From contig NZ_CP095071.1 in assembly GCF_022919575.1 (NCBI RefSeq), positions 3,420,001 to 3,484,000 of the forward strand: a stretch of 64,000 nucleotides of DNA, in the 5' to 3' direction. The DNA is from Gracilibacillus salinarum. Its GTDB lineage: Bacteria > Bacillota > Bacilli > Bacillales > Amphibacillaceae. A program made the translations under genes and the position numbers. Positions 44,005 to 54,443 of the stretch are shown in pieces. The notes under the pieces were generated by a model. That model did not search any database. It worked only from the letters and a program-made list of their open reading frames with translations, and was not told the DNA's origin. Position 1 is the stretch's first letter; each line of letters opens with the position of its first letter.

Positions 44005-45425
44005 AACTATGGGGCGGACGATTTACAAAACCAACAAATGAATTAGTCGATGAGTATACAGCATCGATCAGCTTTGATCAGAAGCTGGCACAATATGATA
44101 TTCAGGGCAGCCTGGCACATGTAGAAATGCTTGCTGCCTGTGAAATCATTCCTGCTGAAGACGCGGAAACAATCAAAAAAGGCTTAATTTCAGTTGCTGC
44201 AAAGATTGAAGCCGGAGAGGCAGAATTGACAGAAGCAAATGAAGACATTCACATGAATGTGGAGAAGCTGTTAATTGACGAAGTCGGTGCTGTTGGCGGT
44301 AAATTGCATACGGGAAGAAGTCGTAATGATCAAGTAGCATTAGACATGCGCTTGTACTTGCGGGATTCATTAGTAACGTTAGTGGAGTTATTATCGAATT
44401 TACAAGGGGCTTTGCTTACACAGGCAAAAGCCAATTTAGACACAATTCTTCCTGGTTATACACACTTACAACGTGCACAGCCGGTGTTGTTCGCCCATCA
44501 TATGATGGCCTATGTTTCAATGTTTGAACGTGATGTGGAACGGTTATGTGACAGTTTTAAACGGGTGAACCGTTCGCCTCTAGGTGCTGGTGCATTGGCT
44601 GGGACAACTTTCCCAATCGATCGTCATTATGTTGCGGACAAGTTGAATTTTGATGGCGTCGTGGAAAACAGTTTAGATGCGGTAAGTGATCGTGATTTTG
44701 TCGTTGAATTTCTATCGAATGCTTCTTTAACCATTATGCACCTGTCTCGTTTGAGTGAGGAATTGGTGCAATGGTCCAGTGCAGAATTCAAGTTTGTTGA
44801 GCTAGATGATGCGTTTTGTACCGGAAGCAGCATGATGCCGCAAAAGAAAAATCCGGATGTTGCCGAGCTTGTCAGAGGGAAAACAGGTCGCGTTTACGGT
44901 AATTTAATTGGAATGCTGACCACGTTGAAAGGCTTACCTATTGCCTATAATAAAGATATGCAAGAAGACAAAGAAGGTATGTTTGATACGATGGAGACGC
45001 TAAAAGGAGCGCTAGCCCTTTTTGCCCCGATGATTGAAACGATGGAAGTGAAAAAAGATAACATGTATGCAGCGGTAGCAGAGGACTTCTCCAATGCAAC
45101 GGATCTAGCTGATTATTTAGTGAATAAAGATCTGCCATTCCGTGAAGCGCATGCCGTTGTAGGACAGGTAGTGCTTCATTGTATCCAGGAGAATATTTAT
45201 TTATTAGATTTAAGCATGGACGACTTTAAAGGCTTTTCTTCCTTAATTGATGAGGATATTTATGATGTACTGTCCCCGGAAGCAGTTGTAAATGCACGTG
45301 ATGTAGTAGGCGGTACCGCCAAAAATCGTGTACAGGAGCAAATAACACAAGCCGATCAACGTTTGGAAACAAGCAAACAATGGACTACAACCCACGCTGA
45401 AAAAGTAAATGTATTAAAAAAATAA
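44001..45425 (+). CDS. argH: Argininosuccinate lyase
   Basis: Splits argininosuccinate into arginine and fumarate. The 474-residue protein shows [39 protein letters not shown], the signature [19 protein letters not shown] and [15 protein letters not shown]. The ATG overlaps the argG stop (ATGA), so translation is coupled. A terminator follows. Confidence 0.97.
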   Translation: MKLWGGRFTKPTNELVDEYTASISFDQKLAQYDIQGSLAHVEMLAACEIIPAEDAETIKKGLISVAAKIEAGEAELTEANEDIHMNVEKLLIDEVGAVGGKLHTGRSRNDQVALDMRLYLRDSLVTLVELLSNLQGALLTQAKANLDTILPGYTHLQRAQPVLFAHHMMAYVSMFERDVERLCDSFKRVNRSPLGAGALAGTTFPIDRHYVADKLNFDGVVENSLDAVSDRDFVVEFLSNASLTIMHLSRLSEELVQWSSAEFKFVELDDAFCTGSSMMPQKKNPDVAELVRGKTGRVYGNLIGMLTTLKGLPIAYNKDMQEDKEGMFDTMETLKGALALFAPMIETMEVKKDNMYAAVAEDFSNATDLADYLVNKDLPFREAHAVVGQVVLHCIQENIYLLDLSMDDFKGFSSLIDEDIYDVLSPEAVVNARDVVGGTAKNRVQEQITQADQRLETSKQWTTTHAEKVNVLKK

Positions 45426-45428
45426 ACA

Positions 45429-45462
45429 AAAAAGCAGCTGATCCTTATCAGTTGCTTTTTTG
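45429..45462 (+). terminator. Terminator of argGH
   Basis: AAAAAGCAGCTGA pairs with TCAGTTGCTTTTT (one G-T) across a 6-base loop. Confidence 0.85.
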
Positions 45463-45583
45463 GCAGTGAGGAGCATATCCCTAAAGTTTCGAAAAAGTTT
45501 GAAAAAGATAATGCATAAATATAAGGTTTATAGTATAATTATAAATAATTAAATTGAAGTATGTTAGTTATTGGAGGAGAGAC

Positions 45584-46681
45584 ATGATGCAAGCAACAAC
45601 AGGTTATCTTGTTTTAAATACTGGTGATGTGTTAGAAGGTCAATGGTTGGGCGCCCCTAAAGAAACAGAGGGAGAGCTGGTTTTTAACACAGCAATGACT
45701 GGATATCAGGAAGTTATGACAGATCCCTCTTATGCAGGTCAAATCGTGACGATGACTTATCCGCTGATCGGAAATTACGGATGGAATGACATCGATTATG
45801 AAAGTTTGAAACCATCATTAAAAGGGTTTATTGTCTCGACACCTAGTCACAATCCGGAACACTATGAATCAACCAATACATTATTAGAAATGCTTGAACA
45901 GCATTATATTCCGGCATTATCACATGTCGATACGAGAGCTCTTACCCGAATTATCCGCGAACACGGAGAAGTGTACGGGAAGATAACGACAGATCCTGAA
46001 CAGAAGCCGGAAACGAACACAGTAAATGAAACAATTGTTTCCACTGTTTCTGTGAGAGAGAAACAATTTTTCAAAACAGAGAATCCGGCTAATAATCCTA
46101 CGCCGCATGTGGTGGTCATGGACTTTGGCTACAAACATTCGATTGCAAAATCATTATTAGCATTAGGGTGTGACGTTACGGTAGTACCATTTGATACAAA
46201 TTTTGCAGAAATGAAGGCAATCGATCCCGATGGTGTTCTTTTATCCAACGGCCCAGGAAATCCTAAAGCATTAGAACCATTATTAGGAGAAATGAAACAA
46301 ATTTCCGAAAGCTTTCCGACAATGGGAATCTGCTTAGGACATCAGTTAATTGCGCTTGCGCATGGTGCAACAACGAAACGTCTGCCTTATGGGCATAGAG
46401 GAAGTAACCATCCTGTAAAAGACTTACAGACAGGGAAAGTAATGATCACCTCACAAAATCATGGTTATGTAGTAGATTATGATTCTGTTAATATGACAAA
46501 CTGGTACGTTTCCCATGTCAACGTAAACGATAAATCAGTAGAAGGACTAAAACATAAAAGCAAACCGTTAATGACGGTCCAATTTCATCCTGAGGCTCAC
46601 CCGGGTCCTATTGATACGCACCATTTATTCGTAGATTTTATCCAGCAGTTTATTACCAAGGGAGAGAAACAGCATGCCTAA
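45584..46681 (+). CDS. carA: Carbamoyl-phosphate synthase small subunit, probably arginine-specific
   Basis: The 365-residue glutaminase subunit supplies ammonia to CarB. The N-terminal domain contains MTGYQEVMTDPSYAGQIV and HVDTRALTRIIREHG; the class I amidotransferase domain has the nucleophile in GICLGHQLIALAHGA and FHPEAHPGP. GGAGGAGAG lies just before the ATG at 45584; an open frame to 45554 lacks a site. Clustering with carB and argF points to arginine rather than pyrimidine synthesis. A TATAAT at 45533 with ARG-box-like TGCATAAATATAAG upstream is suggestive. Confidence 0.95.
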   Translation: MMQATTGYLVLNTGDVLEGQWLGAPKETEGELVFNTAMTGYQEVMTDPSYAGQIVTMTYPLIGNYGWNDIDYESLKPSLKGFIVSTPSHNPEHYESTNTLLEMLEQHYIPALSHVDTRALTRIIREHGEVYGKITTDPEQKPETNTVNETIVSTVSVREKQFFKTENPANNPTPHVVVMDFGYKHSIAKSLLALGCDVTVVPFDTNFAEMKAIDPDGVLLSNGPGNPKALEPLLGEMKQISESFPTMGICLGHQLIALAHGATTKRLPYGHRGSNHPVKDLQTGKVMITSQNHGYVVDYDSVNMTNWYVSHVNVNDKSVEGLKHKSKPLMTVQFHPEAHPGPIDTHHLFVDFIQQFITKGEKQHA

Positions 46682-49600
46682 GAAAGACAACATAAAAAAA
46701 GTATTAGTGATTGGCTCTGGTCCGATCGTCATCGGCCAGGCTGCAGAATTTGATTACGCCGGTACGCAAGCATGTCTAGCACTGAAGGAAGATGGTGTAG
46801 AGGTCATTCTTGTCAACAACAACCCGGCAACGATTATGACAGATGAAAATATTGCAGATAAAGTTTATTTGGAACCTTTAACATGTGAATCGATCAGCAA
46901 AATCATTGAAAAAGAACGTCCTGATGGTATCTTACCAACTCTAGGCGGACAAACCGGATTAAACATGGCGGTTTTACTAGATGAAGCGGGTGTTTTGGAA
47001 AAGTATCAAGTGACATTATTAGGAACGCCGCTTGAGACAATCCAAAAAGGGGAAGATCGCGAAATCTTTAAGTCGATGATGAAAGATATCGATGAACCAA
47101 CTGCCGAAAGTCTTTCCACCTCTTCGGTTGAAGAAGCAGTTGCTTTTGCTAGTAAAGTCGGCTATCCAATGATCGTTCGTCCTGCCTATACGTTAGGTGG
47201 TGCTGGCGGTGGTATTGCAGATGATGAAGCACAATTACGTCAAATAGTGAAGAATGGCCTGCATTACAGTCCGATCAGTCAAGTGCTTATTGAGCAAAGT
47301 GTAAAAGGATGGAAAGAAATCGAATATGAAGTGATGCGTGACTCTAATGATACGTGCATCATTGTTTGTAACATGGAAAACTTCGATCCGGTAGGTGTTC
47401 ATACGGGAGACAGTATTGTTGTAGCACCTTCACAAACACTAACAGATCGTCAATATCAAATGTTGCGTACCTCTTCTGTTCGAGTTATTCGTGAATTAGG
47501 CGTTATCGGTGGATGTAATATCCAGTTCGCATTAAATCCGGAAAATGATGACTACATCATCATTGAAGTAAATCCGCGGGTAAGTCGTTCCAGTGCGCTC
47601 GCATCGAAGGCAACAGGCTATCCTATCGCTCAAATTGCGGCAAAAGTGGCACTCGGTTACCACTTGGATGAAGTTATTAATCCGATTACTGGTGACACGT
47701 ATGCTAGCTTTGAGCCTGCGATTGATTATATTGCAGCCAAAATTCCGCGCTGGCCTTTTGATAAGTTTACACAGGCAGATCGTTTACTTGGAACGCAGAT
47801 GAAGGCAACAGGAGAGGTTATGGCACTGGCGCGTAACTTCCCAATGGCCATTAATAAAGCAATTCGTTCATTAGAAATAGGATTGGATTCACTGCATTTG
47901 CCAGGTGTCGAAAAATTATCTGATCAAGCATTGCATACAGCATTGGATAAAGCGACAGATGAGCGGATGTTTATCGTAGCTGAAGCGCTAAGAAGAGGGA
48001 TGACGGTTGATGACATCCATGCTATTACAGCAATTAATAATTACTTTTTATATGAACTGGAAGCGATGATCCAGAAAGAAAGAGAAATTGCATCCGCGGG
48101 TTGGAACCAAATCGAAGCCGCAACATTAAAAGAGGCAAAATCGTTCGGTATTTCTGACATTACACTAGCGAAATTACTAGATGTAACAGTTAGCGATGTG
48201 CAGCAAAAAATAAAAGAAGAAGACTTAGCGCCGTCTTATAAAATGGTTGATACGTGTGCCGCAGAATTCTCAGCAGAAACGCCATATTTCTACAGCTCCT
48301 GGAACGAATGGGATGAGGTCGAATCCTTACAAGGAGATAAACGAATGGTTGTACTGGGATCTGGTCCTATCCGTATTGGACAAGGGGTGGAATTCGACTA
48401 TTGTTCGGTCCATGCCGCTAAATCTCTGCAAGGCCAAGGAATCGATGCTGTCGTCATTAATAATAATCCTGAAACAGTCAGTACTGATTTCAATACCGCT
48501 GATCACTTGTATTTCGAACCGTTAACAGTTGAAGATGTATTGCATGTGATTCGCAAAGAACAAGCACAAGGAGTATTAGTGCAATTCGGCGGTCAGACTG
48601 CGATTAATTTAGCAGACGGATTACAGAAAGCAGGCGTTCCAATCGCTGGAACGGCATTAGAGGCAATTGAAGCGGTGGAGGATCGTGATCTTTTCTATCA
48701 GCTCTTACAAAAACTGAGCATCCCGCATATTCCGGGTGATACGGTAACAGCAGTTGAAGATGCCAAAGCTGTAGCAGAGAAAATCGGGTATCCGATTCTG
48801 ATGCGTCCATCATATGTTATTGGTGGGCAAGGTATGGTGATTTTGCATAATGAAGCACAACTGATCGAATATTTAACAGACTTGCAGGAAAAAGCACATG
48901 ACAATCGTATTTTTCCATTATTAATTGATCGTTATATTGAAGGATATGAAGTGGAGATTGATGCGATTTGTGATGGTGCTGATATCTTAATCCCAGGAAT
49001 TTTCGAACACGTCGAAAAAGCGGGAGTACACTCAGGAGACAGTGTAGCTATTTTTCCAGCGCCGAGTTTAACGGAAGCACACAAACAACAAATCGAACAA
49101 TACGCTCAAAAAATCTCCCAGGAACTGAATGTAAAGGGAATAATGAATATTCAATTTGTAATCAGTGAAGACCGTCAGACGATTTACGTATTAGAAGTGA
49201 ATCCTCGTGCTTCGCGTACAGTACCAATTGCTAGCAAGGTAACGGGCGTTCCGATGGTTGACCTCGCAACACGTGTTCAGATGGGGGAAGCATTAGCTGC
49301 TCAGGATTGGAAACTTGGTTTACATGAAGAAGTACCTTATTATGCAGTGAAAATGCCGGTCTTCTCCACCAACAAGCTGCCTGGTGTTGATCCAATCTTA
49401 GGTCCTGAAATGAAGTCAACGGGTGAAGCAATTGGTCTTGGATCTACTGTAGAGCAAGCAATGGCCAAAGCATTCGGTTGGAAAGAAGCCAGTTTAAAGA
49501 AACTTAATGAACAGGATGTCGTCTTCTTATCGTTAACGAAACTGGATGAAAAATTGATTGAACAATTAAAATTAGTTCCAGCTGCGATCGAAGCAGATGG

Positions 49601-49910
49601 AGAAACAGCTGCATTATTAACAGCGCAAGGCATTCCTGTAGCGCAAATCACAGAGACCAAAGAGGCGTCGCAACATTGTCTTGATGAGAAGTATGCCTTT
49701 ATCGCAGATACCCATCGAAATGGAGAGAAAGATAGCCATATGTTATTACGTGAAGCAGCGTTACGTTCTGATACATTGCACTTTACAGCAAATGACACGC
49801 TATCAACGTACTTAAAAGCAACAACCGAAACGTTAGAATCGCCACTATCGATCCAGCAACATCGGAAGAGCCAATTACATTTAAACAAAAAGGAGCGTGC
49901 AATGCCTTGA
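46674..49910 (+). CDS. carB: Carbamoyl-phosphate synthase large subunit
   Basis: A 1078-residue, two-ATP-grasp enzyme that makes carbamoyl phosphate. The N-terminal half has GSGPIVIGQAAEFDYAGTQA and ALGGAGGGIADDE-type loops; the second half repeats the plan with GSGPIRIGQGVEFDYCSVHA and VIGGQGMVILHNE. The last ~130 residues form a weakly conserved MGS-like allosteric domain (FIADTHRNGEKDSHMLLREA). It overlaps carA by 8 bp and argF by 4 bp. Confidence 0.96.
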   Translation: MPKKDNIKKVLVIGSGPIVIGQAAEFDYAGTQACLALKEDGVEVILVNNNPATIMTDENIADKVYLEPLTCESISKIIEKERPDGILPTLGGQTGLNMAVLLDEAGVLEKYQVTLLGTPLETIQKGEDREIFKSMMKDIDEPTAESLSTSSVEEAVAFASKVGYPMIVRPAYTLGGAGGGIADDEAQLRQIVKNGLHYSPISQVLIEQSVKGWKEIEYEVMRDSNDTCIIVCNMENFDPVGVHTGDSIVVAPSQTLTDRQYQMLRTSSVRVIRELGVIGGCNIQFALNPENDDYIIIEVNPRVSRSSALASKATGYPIAQIAAKVALGYHLDEVINPITGDTYASFEPAIDYIAAKIPRWPFDKFTQADRLLGTQMKATGEVMALARNFPMAINKAIRSLEIGLDSLHLPGVEKLSDQALHTALDKATDERMFIVAEALRRGMTVDDIHAITAINNYFLYELEAMIQKEREIASAGWNQIEAATLKEAKSFGISDITLAKLLDVTVSDVQQKIKEEDLAPSYKMVDTCAAEFSAETPYFYSSWNEWDEVESLQGDKRMVVLGSGPIRIGQGVEFDYCSVHAAKSLQGQGIDAVVINNNPETVSTDFNTADHLYFEPLTVEDVLHVIRKEQAQGVLVQFGGQTAINLADGLQKAGVPIAGTALEAIEAVEDRDLFYQLLQKLSIPHIPGDTVTAVEDAKAVAEKIGYPILMRPSYVIGGQGMVILHNEAQLIEYLTDLQEKAHDNRIFPLLIDRYIEGYEVEIDAICDGADILIPGIFEHVEKAGVHSGDSVAIFPAPSLTEAHKQQIEQYAQKISQELNVKGIMNIQFVISEDRQTIYVLEVNPRASRTVPIASKVTGVPMVDLATRVQMGEALAAQDWKLGLHEEVPYYAVKMPVFSTNKLPGVDPILGPEMKSTGEAIGLGSTVEQAMAKAFGWKEASLKKLNEQDVVFLSLTKLDEKLIEQLKLVPAAIEADGETAALLTAQGIPVAQITETKEASQHCLDEKYAFIADTHRNGEKDSHMLLREAALRSDTLHFTANDTLSTYLKATTETLESPLSIQQHRKSQLHLNKKERAMP

Positions 49911-50842
49911 GTTTTCAAGCACAGTTAAAAGGTAGAGATCTTTTGACGCTTGCCGATTATTCGAAAGCGGAAATTGCCTATCTATTGGAATTAGCGGAGC
50001 AAATTAAACAAAAGCGTAAAAACGGTGAAGTCTATCAGCCTCTTAAAGGAAAAACACTAGGGATGATTTTTGAGAAATCGTCTACCCGTACCCGTGTTTC
50101 CTTTGAAGCAGGAATTTATCAACTTGGCGGAACTGGTCTATTTTTGAGTGCCAATGATATTCAGATTGGAAGAGGCGAACCGATTTCAGATACAGCTAAA
50201 GTTTTATCAGGGTATTTAGACGGAATTATGATCCGTACTTTTTCCCAGAAGGATGTCGAGGATTTGGCGGAAAATGCTTCGATTCCAGTTATTAATGGGT
50301 TGACAGATGATTATCATCCTTGTCAAGTGCTGGCAGACCTGCAAACGATAAAAGAGGAAAAAGGCAAACTCGATGGGCTGAAATTAGCCTATATCGGTGA
50401 CGGTAATAACATGGCTCATTCCTTGATGATTGGCTGTGCCAAAATGGGATTAGATGTAGCGATTGCTGCGCCGAAGGATTATCAGCCGAAAAAAGAAATT
50501 ATCGAATTAGCTAAATCATTCGCAGACGGATCTGAGGTTATCGTAACCGAGAATGCTGCAGAAGCGGTGAAAGATGCTGATGTAATCTACTCAGATGTCT
50601 GGGCAAGCATGGGTCAAGAAGCTGAACAGATCGAACGGGAAAAAGCTTTTGCCGAATATCAAGTAAATAGTACATTGTTCGCACATGCCAAATCCGATGC
50701 GATCTTCATGCACTGCTTACCCGCCCACAGAGGGGAAGAAGTGACAGCAGACATAATCGATGGACCACAGTCAGTCGTGTTCCAGGAAGCAGAAAATCGT
50801 TTGCATGCACAAAAAGCGCTAATGGTAGCGTTAATGAGCTAG
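49907..50842 (+). CDS. argF: Ornithine carbamoyltransferase
   Basis: Makes citrulline from ornithine and carbamoyl phosphate. The 311-residue protein shows the carbamoyl-phosphate motif FEKSSTRTRVSFEAG, HPCQVLADLQTIKEE and the ornithine-site motif MHCLPAHRGEEVT. The start appears to be TTG at 49907, overlapping the carB stop as TTGA, with AAGGAG 11 bases upstream; no ATG in this frame lies near. Together with argGH the cluster covers ornithine to arginine; ornithine synthesis genes are not in the window. Confidence 0.95.
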   Translation: MSFQAQLKGRDLLTLADYSKAEIAYLLELAEQIKQKRKNGEVYQPLKGKTLGMIFEKSSTRTRVSFEAGIYQLGGTGLFLSANDIQIGRGEPISDTAKVLSGYLDGIMIRTFSQKDVEDLAENASIPVINGLTDDYHPCQVLADLQTIKEEKGKLDGLKLAYIGDGNNMAHSLMIGCAKMGLDVAIAAPKDYQPKKEIIELAKSFADGSEVIVTENAAEAVKDADVIYSDVWASMGQEAEQIEREKAFAEYQVNSTLFAHAKSDAIFMHCLPAHRGEEVTADIIDGPQSVVFQEAENRLHAQKALMVALMS

Positions 50843-50869
50843 GCCAAGTAAAAGGCCTGGCTTTTTTTC
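50837..50869 (+). terminator. Terminator of carAB-argF
   Basis: AGCTAGGCC pairs with GGCCTGGCT across 8 bases and is followed by a run of T; the left arm covers the argF stop codon. Confidence 0.8.
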
Positions 50870-50928
50870 TTCTGTTACGAAAGTATTAAAGTGCAGTCAC
50901 AGAAGTAATCATATTGAATATAAAGTTG

Positions 50929-51524
50929 AGTTCCTATAATATGGATTAAGTTAACTAAGCATTACTAGCCAAACATCCATATTGAAATATTTAATGTGCA
51001 AGAATACCGCTCCGTCCAACCACTCCGCGTCCTGCGGGGCACGGCTGAAGCTAACTTTGTGAAGAAGGGCGCTTCACAAAGTGGATCTTCAGCGCCTGCC
51101 TGTCCCGCGGGAGTCTCCGTGGTTGGCCTACGCTAGAATGTTTGCTCTACAACTTTTGGAATTGCTAGCATATTGATTGCGCCATAAATATCTCAGCTTT
51201 TGAATAACATAATGCTTAGAACCACTGCTTTTTTGCTGTTCCATACGTTGAAGCACTTCCCTTAAGCGTAGGAAATAGGCGGAGACTCCGGTGGAATCAG
51301 CACGAGCTGAAGATCTACATGTCTGTGCCTGTGTCTGCCAGTATTGCTTCGAAGTGGACTTCCTCGGCACAAGTTAGCACAGGTGCTATTCAAGTAGTAG
51401 CCTAGCTGAAGCCGATCCCACAGGACGTGGAGCCTATTTCCAGAGCTATGCTAATCAGATAAAATATATCAAAATGACCATTTTGCAATACGTTCTTTGT
51501 TTACATAATCCATATTATAGGTAG
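50929..51524. repeat. Long inverted-repeat element, uninterrupted copy A
   Basis: About 596 bp. Left end GTTCCTATAATATGGATTAA and right end TTTACATAATCCATATTATA are inverted copies. Internal palindromic halves meet near 51200. The flanking CAGTCACAGAAGTAATCAT on the left is also shared with copy B, so the true element may be about 50 bp longer. The 80-codon frame on the minus strand is a by-product of the repeat. Confidence 0.88.
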
Positions 51525-51633
51525 TTATATAAAATTCAAATCAAATAGGACTGGCCGGTTTTTTTAATGTGTGTAGTCATAAAGTCAAGCTGCAGGACGA
51601 AATAAAATAGTATATACTATTATTTGGCCAAGT

Positions 51634-51663
51634 TTGCAGGTCATATTTTATTCTTGCTATAAT
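51634..51663 (+). promoter_or_regulatory. murB promoter
   Basis: TTGCAG, an 18-bp spacer and TATAAT, about 50 bp upstream of the start codon. Confidence 0.65.
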
Positions 51664-51713
51664 AAAGATTAATTGTGTGGCAAAACACAATAGAATACTA
51701 AAGGGTTGATTTC

Positions 51714-52625
51714 ATGAATAAACAAGATATAATCAAAGACTTACGAAACATCATTAATCCGGAACACATTTTGATAGATGAACCATTAAAGAACCATACT
51801 TATACGAAACTAGGGGGCAACGCAGATTTTTTCGTTACTCCATCATCGATTGAAGATGTGCAGGCTGTCATTCGCTATGCTAATCAAACCGAGGTGCCGT
51901 TCACTATGCTCGGCAACGGTTCAAATGTAATCGTTAGAGATGGTGGCATACGAGGAATTGTCTTGAGTTTGAAACGTTTTGTTGCCATCCGCAGAGAAGA
52001 AGATAGTGTAATTGCAGAGAGTGGTGCCCGCATTATTGATGCCTCTCGTTTTGCATTGCAAGAGAAGTTAACAGGCTTAGAATTTGCATGTGGAATCCCT
52101 GGTACAGTAGGCGGGGCATTGTACATGAACGCTGGTGCCTATGGTGGTGAAGTGAAAGACTGTCTGGAAAGTGCATTGGTTGTCGATGCGGCAGGTGATG
52201 TTCACCGTTTACCAGCAGCGGCGTTTGACTTAGATTATCGAACTAGCAATATTGCAGAAAAGGGCTATATTGTCTTGGAGGCAACCTTCTCATTAGTGCC
52301 TGGCGATGTGAATGAAATTAAAGCAGTCATGGACGACCTTACGTATAAACGTGAGTCAAAACAGCCACTGGAATATCCATCATGCGGCAGTGTTTTTAAA
52401 CGACCACCAGGCTATTTTGCCGGAAAATTGATTCAGGATAGTGAACTGCAAGGGAAAGGCATCGGCGGTGCGGAAGTATCAACTAAGCATGCCGGTTTCA
52501 TCGTTAATAAAAATAATGCAACAGCTACAGATTATATCGGTGTCATCGAAATGGTGCAAAAAGAAGTAAAAGCACGCTATGGCGTGGCGCTTGAACGTGA
52601 GGTTCGGATATTAGGGGAAGACTAA
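51714..52625 (+). CDS. murB: UDP-N-acetylmuramate dehydrogenase (UDP-N-acetylenolpyruvoylglucosamine reductase)
   Basis: FAD enzyme that reduces enolpyruvyl-UDP-GlcNAc to UDP-MurNAc for peptidoglycan. The 303-residue type IIb protein shows [57 protein letters not shown], the catalytic serine in [13 protein letters not shown] and [15 protein letters not shown]. It stands alone, not next to division genes, between two repeat copies. Confidence 0.95.
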   Translation: MNKQDIIKDLRNIINPEHILIDEPLKNHTYTKLGGNADFFVTPSSIEDVQAVIRYANQTEVPFTMLGNGSNVIVRDGGIRGIVLSLKRFVAIRREEDSVIAESGARIIDASRFALQEKLTGLEFACGIPGTVGGALYMNAGAYGGEVKDCLESALVVDAAGDVHRLPAAAFDLDYRTSNIAEKGYIVLEATFSLVPGDVNEIKAVMDDLTYKRESKQPLEYPSCGSVFKRPPGYFAGKLIQDSELQGKGIGGAEVSTKHAGFIVNKNNATATDYIGVIEMVQKEVKARYGVALEREVRILGED

Positions 52626-52654
52626 CAAAACTGAAAAATCTTATGGACAACATT

Positions 52655-52807
52655 TTTATCACGGCGCTAACCGTCCATATACTCCCAACTTCAAGATTCG
52701 AGAGATAAATAAGAAGCAAGAGGGGATAAACGGACGATAACTTCTTGATAAGTTTCGCTAGCAATCAGAGAGGGTCTAATCCCTCACTGATTGAAGTCTC
52801 ACTTTAT
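52655..52807. repeat. Short hairpin repeat, copy 7 (full length)
   Basis: TTTATCACGGCGCTAACCGTC ... AAACGGACGATAACTTC ... TGATAAGTTTCGCTAGCAATC (in parts) and the second hairpin CAGAGAGGG/CCCTCACTG, ending GAAGTCTCACTTTA. It lies between murB and the FMN leader. Confidence 0.88.
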
Positions 52808-52862
52808 TCAGACTTCGTCACTATATTAACACATTTTCCCAACAAATAGTAAAACAAAAACT

Positions 52863-52891
52863 TTGCAATCCTTTGAATTATTCTATATACT
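52863..52891 (+). promoter_or_regulatory. Promoter of the riboflavin operon
   Basis: TTGCAA, a 17-bp spacer and TATACT, about 30 bp before the FMN aptamer. Confidence 0.65.
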
Positions 52892-52918
52892 ATTTCCATA
52901 ATAAAATATACGAATAAC

Positions 52919-53066
52919 ATTCCTTTGGGGCAGGGTGCAATTCCCGACCGACGGTGATAGAGCAGTTTTACTCTTCAGTCCGTGACCCGGAGCATCTCTA
53001 ATGGTGTGAAGGTGGATTTGGTGCGAATCCAAAGCCGACAGTTAAAGTCTGGATGGGAAAAGGAAA
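52919..53066 (+). ncRNA. FMN riboswitch (RFN element)
   Basis: Hallmarks in order: CTTTGGGGCAGGGTG, TTCCCGACCGACGGTGATAG, CGTGACCCGG, GGTGGATTTGGTGCGAATCC, AAAGCCGACAG, TCTGGATGGGAAAAGGA. It should turn ribDEBAH off when FMN is plentiful. A short frame across it (52982-53206) is not a gene. Confidence 0.97.
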
Positions 53067-53216
53067 TTGGTGACGTATCGACTTTTCTATGTAAAAGCTT
53101 ATTTGTCGCGGTTAGTACTGATTCTGCTATTGGAATTGGTTTCTTATGCATACACCGCGAAGAGCAAAGTAGATATCTATCGATTAAACCAAGTACTTTA
53201 CTATGAATATAAACTC

Positions 53217-53315
53217 AAGCCCTAGGTCTGTATACCTAGGGCTTTTTCTTATGTATTGAGAATTAAAACCGTACCAAGAATGCACTCGCAAAAAACGAGG
53301 CGAATGCCGTTTTTT
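53217..53315 (+). terminator. FMN riboswitch terminators
   Basis: First hairpin: AAGCCCTAGGT and its complement with a T5 tract (53217-53247). A second, GCACTCGC/GCGAATGC with TTTTTT, follows at 53282-53315, about 37 bp before ribD. Confidence 0.85.
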
Positions 53316-53351
53316 GATACTTATAACGCTAATCGATGAAAAGGTGATGAC

Positions 53352-54443
53352 ATGAAATCAAGCGAAGAATGGATGGAACTGGCCTTACATCTTGCTGAAA
53401 GTACCATTGGGCAAACGAGTCCCAATCCATCTGTAGGTGCAGTCGTTGTTAAGGATGGTGAACTGGTGGGTGTTGGCACTCATTTGAAAGCAGGCGAAGC
53501 ACATGCAGAGGTGCATGCAATTGCACAGGCAGGAGAGAAAGCGGAAGGTGCTGATGTGTACGTCACTCTCGAACCCTGTGCTCATTATGGTAAGACACCT
53601 CCTTGTGCAGAACTGCTCGTACAAAGCAAGGTCAAAAAAGTCTTCATTGGCTGCCTGGATCCTAATCCCAAAGTAGCTGGCAAAGGAGTGGCGATACTGG
53701 AGGAAGCGGATATCGAAGTGGAGACTGGGGTCTGTGAGCAGCAGGCACTTCGAATTAATCAGCACTTCTTTCACTTTCATCAGAAGAAACGTCCTTTCGT
53801 CACTCTGAAGGCCGCAATGACGTTAGATGGCAAGACAGCAACGGTAACAGGTGATAGCAAGTGGATTACGTCAGAGCAGGCAAGAGAAGATGTCCATAAA
53901 CAACGTCATCAGCACGATGCTATTTTAGTTGGAAAGAATACAGTGAAGCATGATAATCCAAAATTGACAACCCGTCTCCCCGAAGGTGGGAAAAACCCAA
54001 TTCGTATTATTTTAGATACCCATTTATCACTAGCGGACGGTGATTATCATATTTTTAACCAGGATGCATCGACATGGATAGTTTGCGCGGAACATGCAGA
54101 CCGGGCAGCATTCCAGAAACAATATCCGCACGTCCGGGTTCTATCATTGCCGCTGGAATCGATAGACATAGCCGAAGTTCTATTCATGCTCAATGAAGAA
54201 AAAATTCAATCAATATACGTAGAAGGTGGTGCGAGTATTCACCAATCCTTTCTGCAAAAGAAATTAGTCGATGCCTGTCATTGGTATATCGCACCGAAAT
54301 TAATAGGTGGTCAAAATGCACAGTCTGTCATCGGTGGACAATCACCGGAGTGGATGAGTGAAGCACACGATTTGACGTTTGTAAGTGTGGAACAGCTTGG
54401 ACCGGATATTAAGCTTATCGCTATTCCAAAGGAGGAAGCATGA
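53352..54443 (+). CDS. ribD: Bifunctional riboflavin deaminase/reductase
   Basis: Performs the second and third steps of riboflavin synthesis. The N-terminal deaminase (residues ~1-145) has the zinc motif HAEVHAI and EPCAHYGKTPPCAELL; the C-terminal reductase shows KAAMTLDGKTATVTGDSKWI and a GGASIHQSFL loop. AAAAGGTGATG precedes the ATG. It is the first gene of the operon and overlaps ribE by a few bases. Confidence 0.97.
   Translation: MKSSEEWMELALHLAESTIGQTSPNPSVGAVVVKDGELVGVGTHLKAGEAHAEVHAIAQAGEKAEGADVYVTLEPCAHYGKTPPCAELLVQSKVKKVFIGCLDPNPKVAGKGVAILEEADIEVETGVCEQQALRINQHFFHFHQKKRPFVTLKAAMTLDGKTATVTGDSKWITSEQAREDVHKQRHQHDAILVGKNTVKHDNPKLTTRLPEGGKNPIRIILDTHLSLADGDYHIFNQDASTWIVCAEHADRAAFQKQYPHVRVLSLPLESIDIAEVLFMLNEEKIQSIYVEGGASIHQSFLQKKLVDACHWYIAPKLIGGQNAQSVIGGQSPEWMSEAHDLTFVSVEQLGPDIKLIAIPKEEA

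Noticed and set aside
52982..53206. 74-codon frame in the riboflavin leader
   Set aside because: It lies in the FMN aptamer and its downstream leader, without a ribosome binding site.
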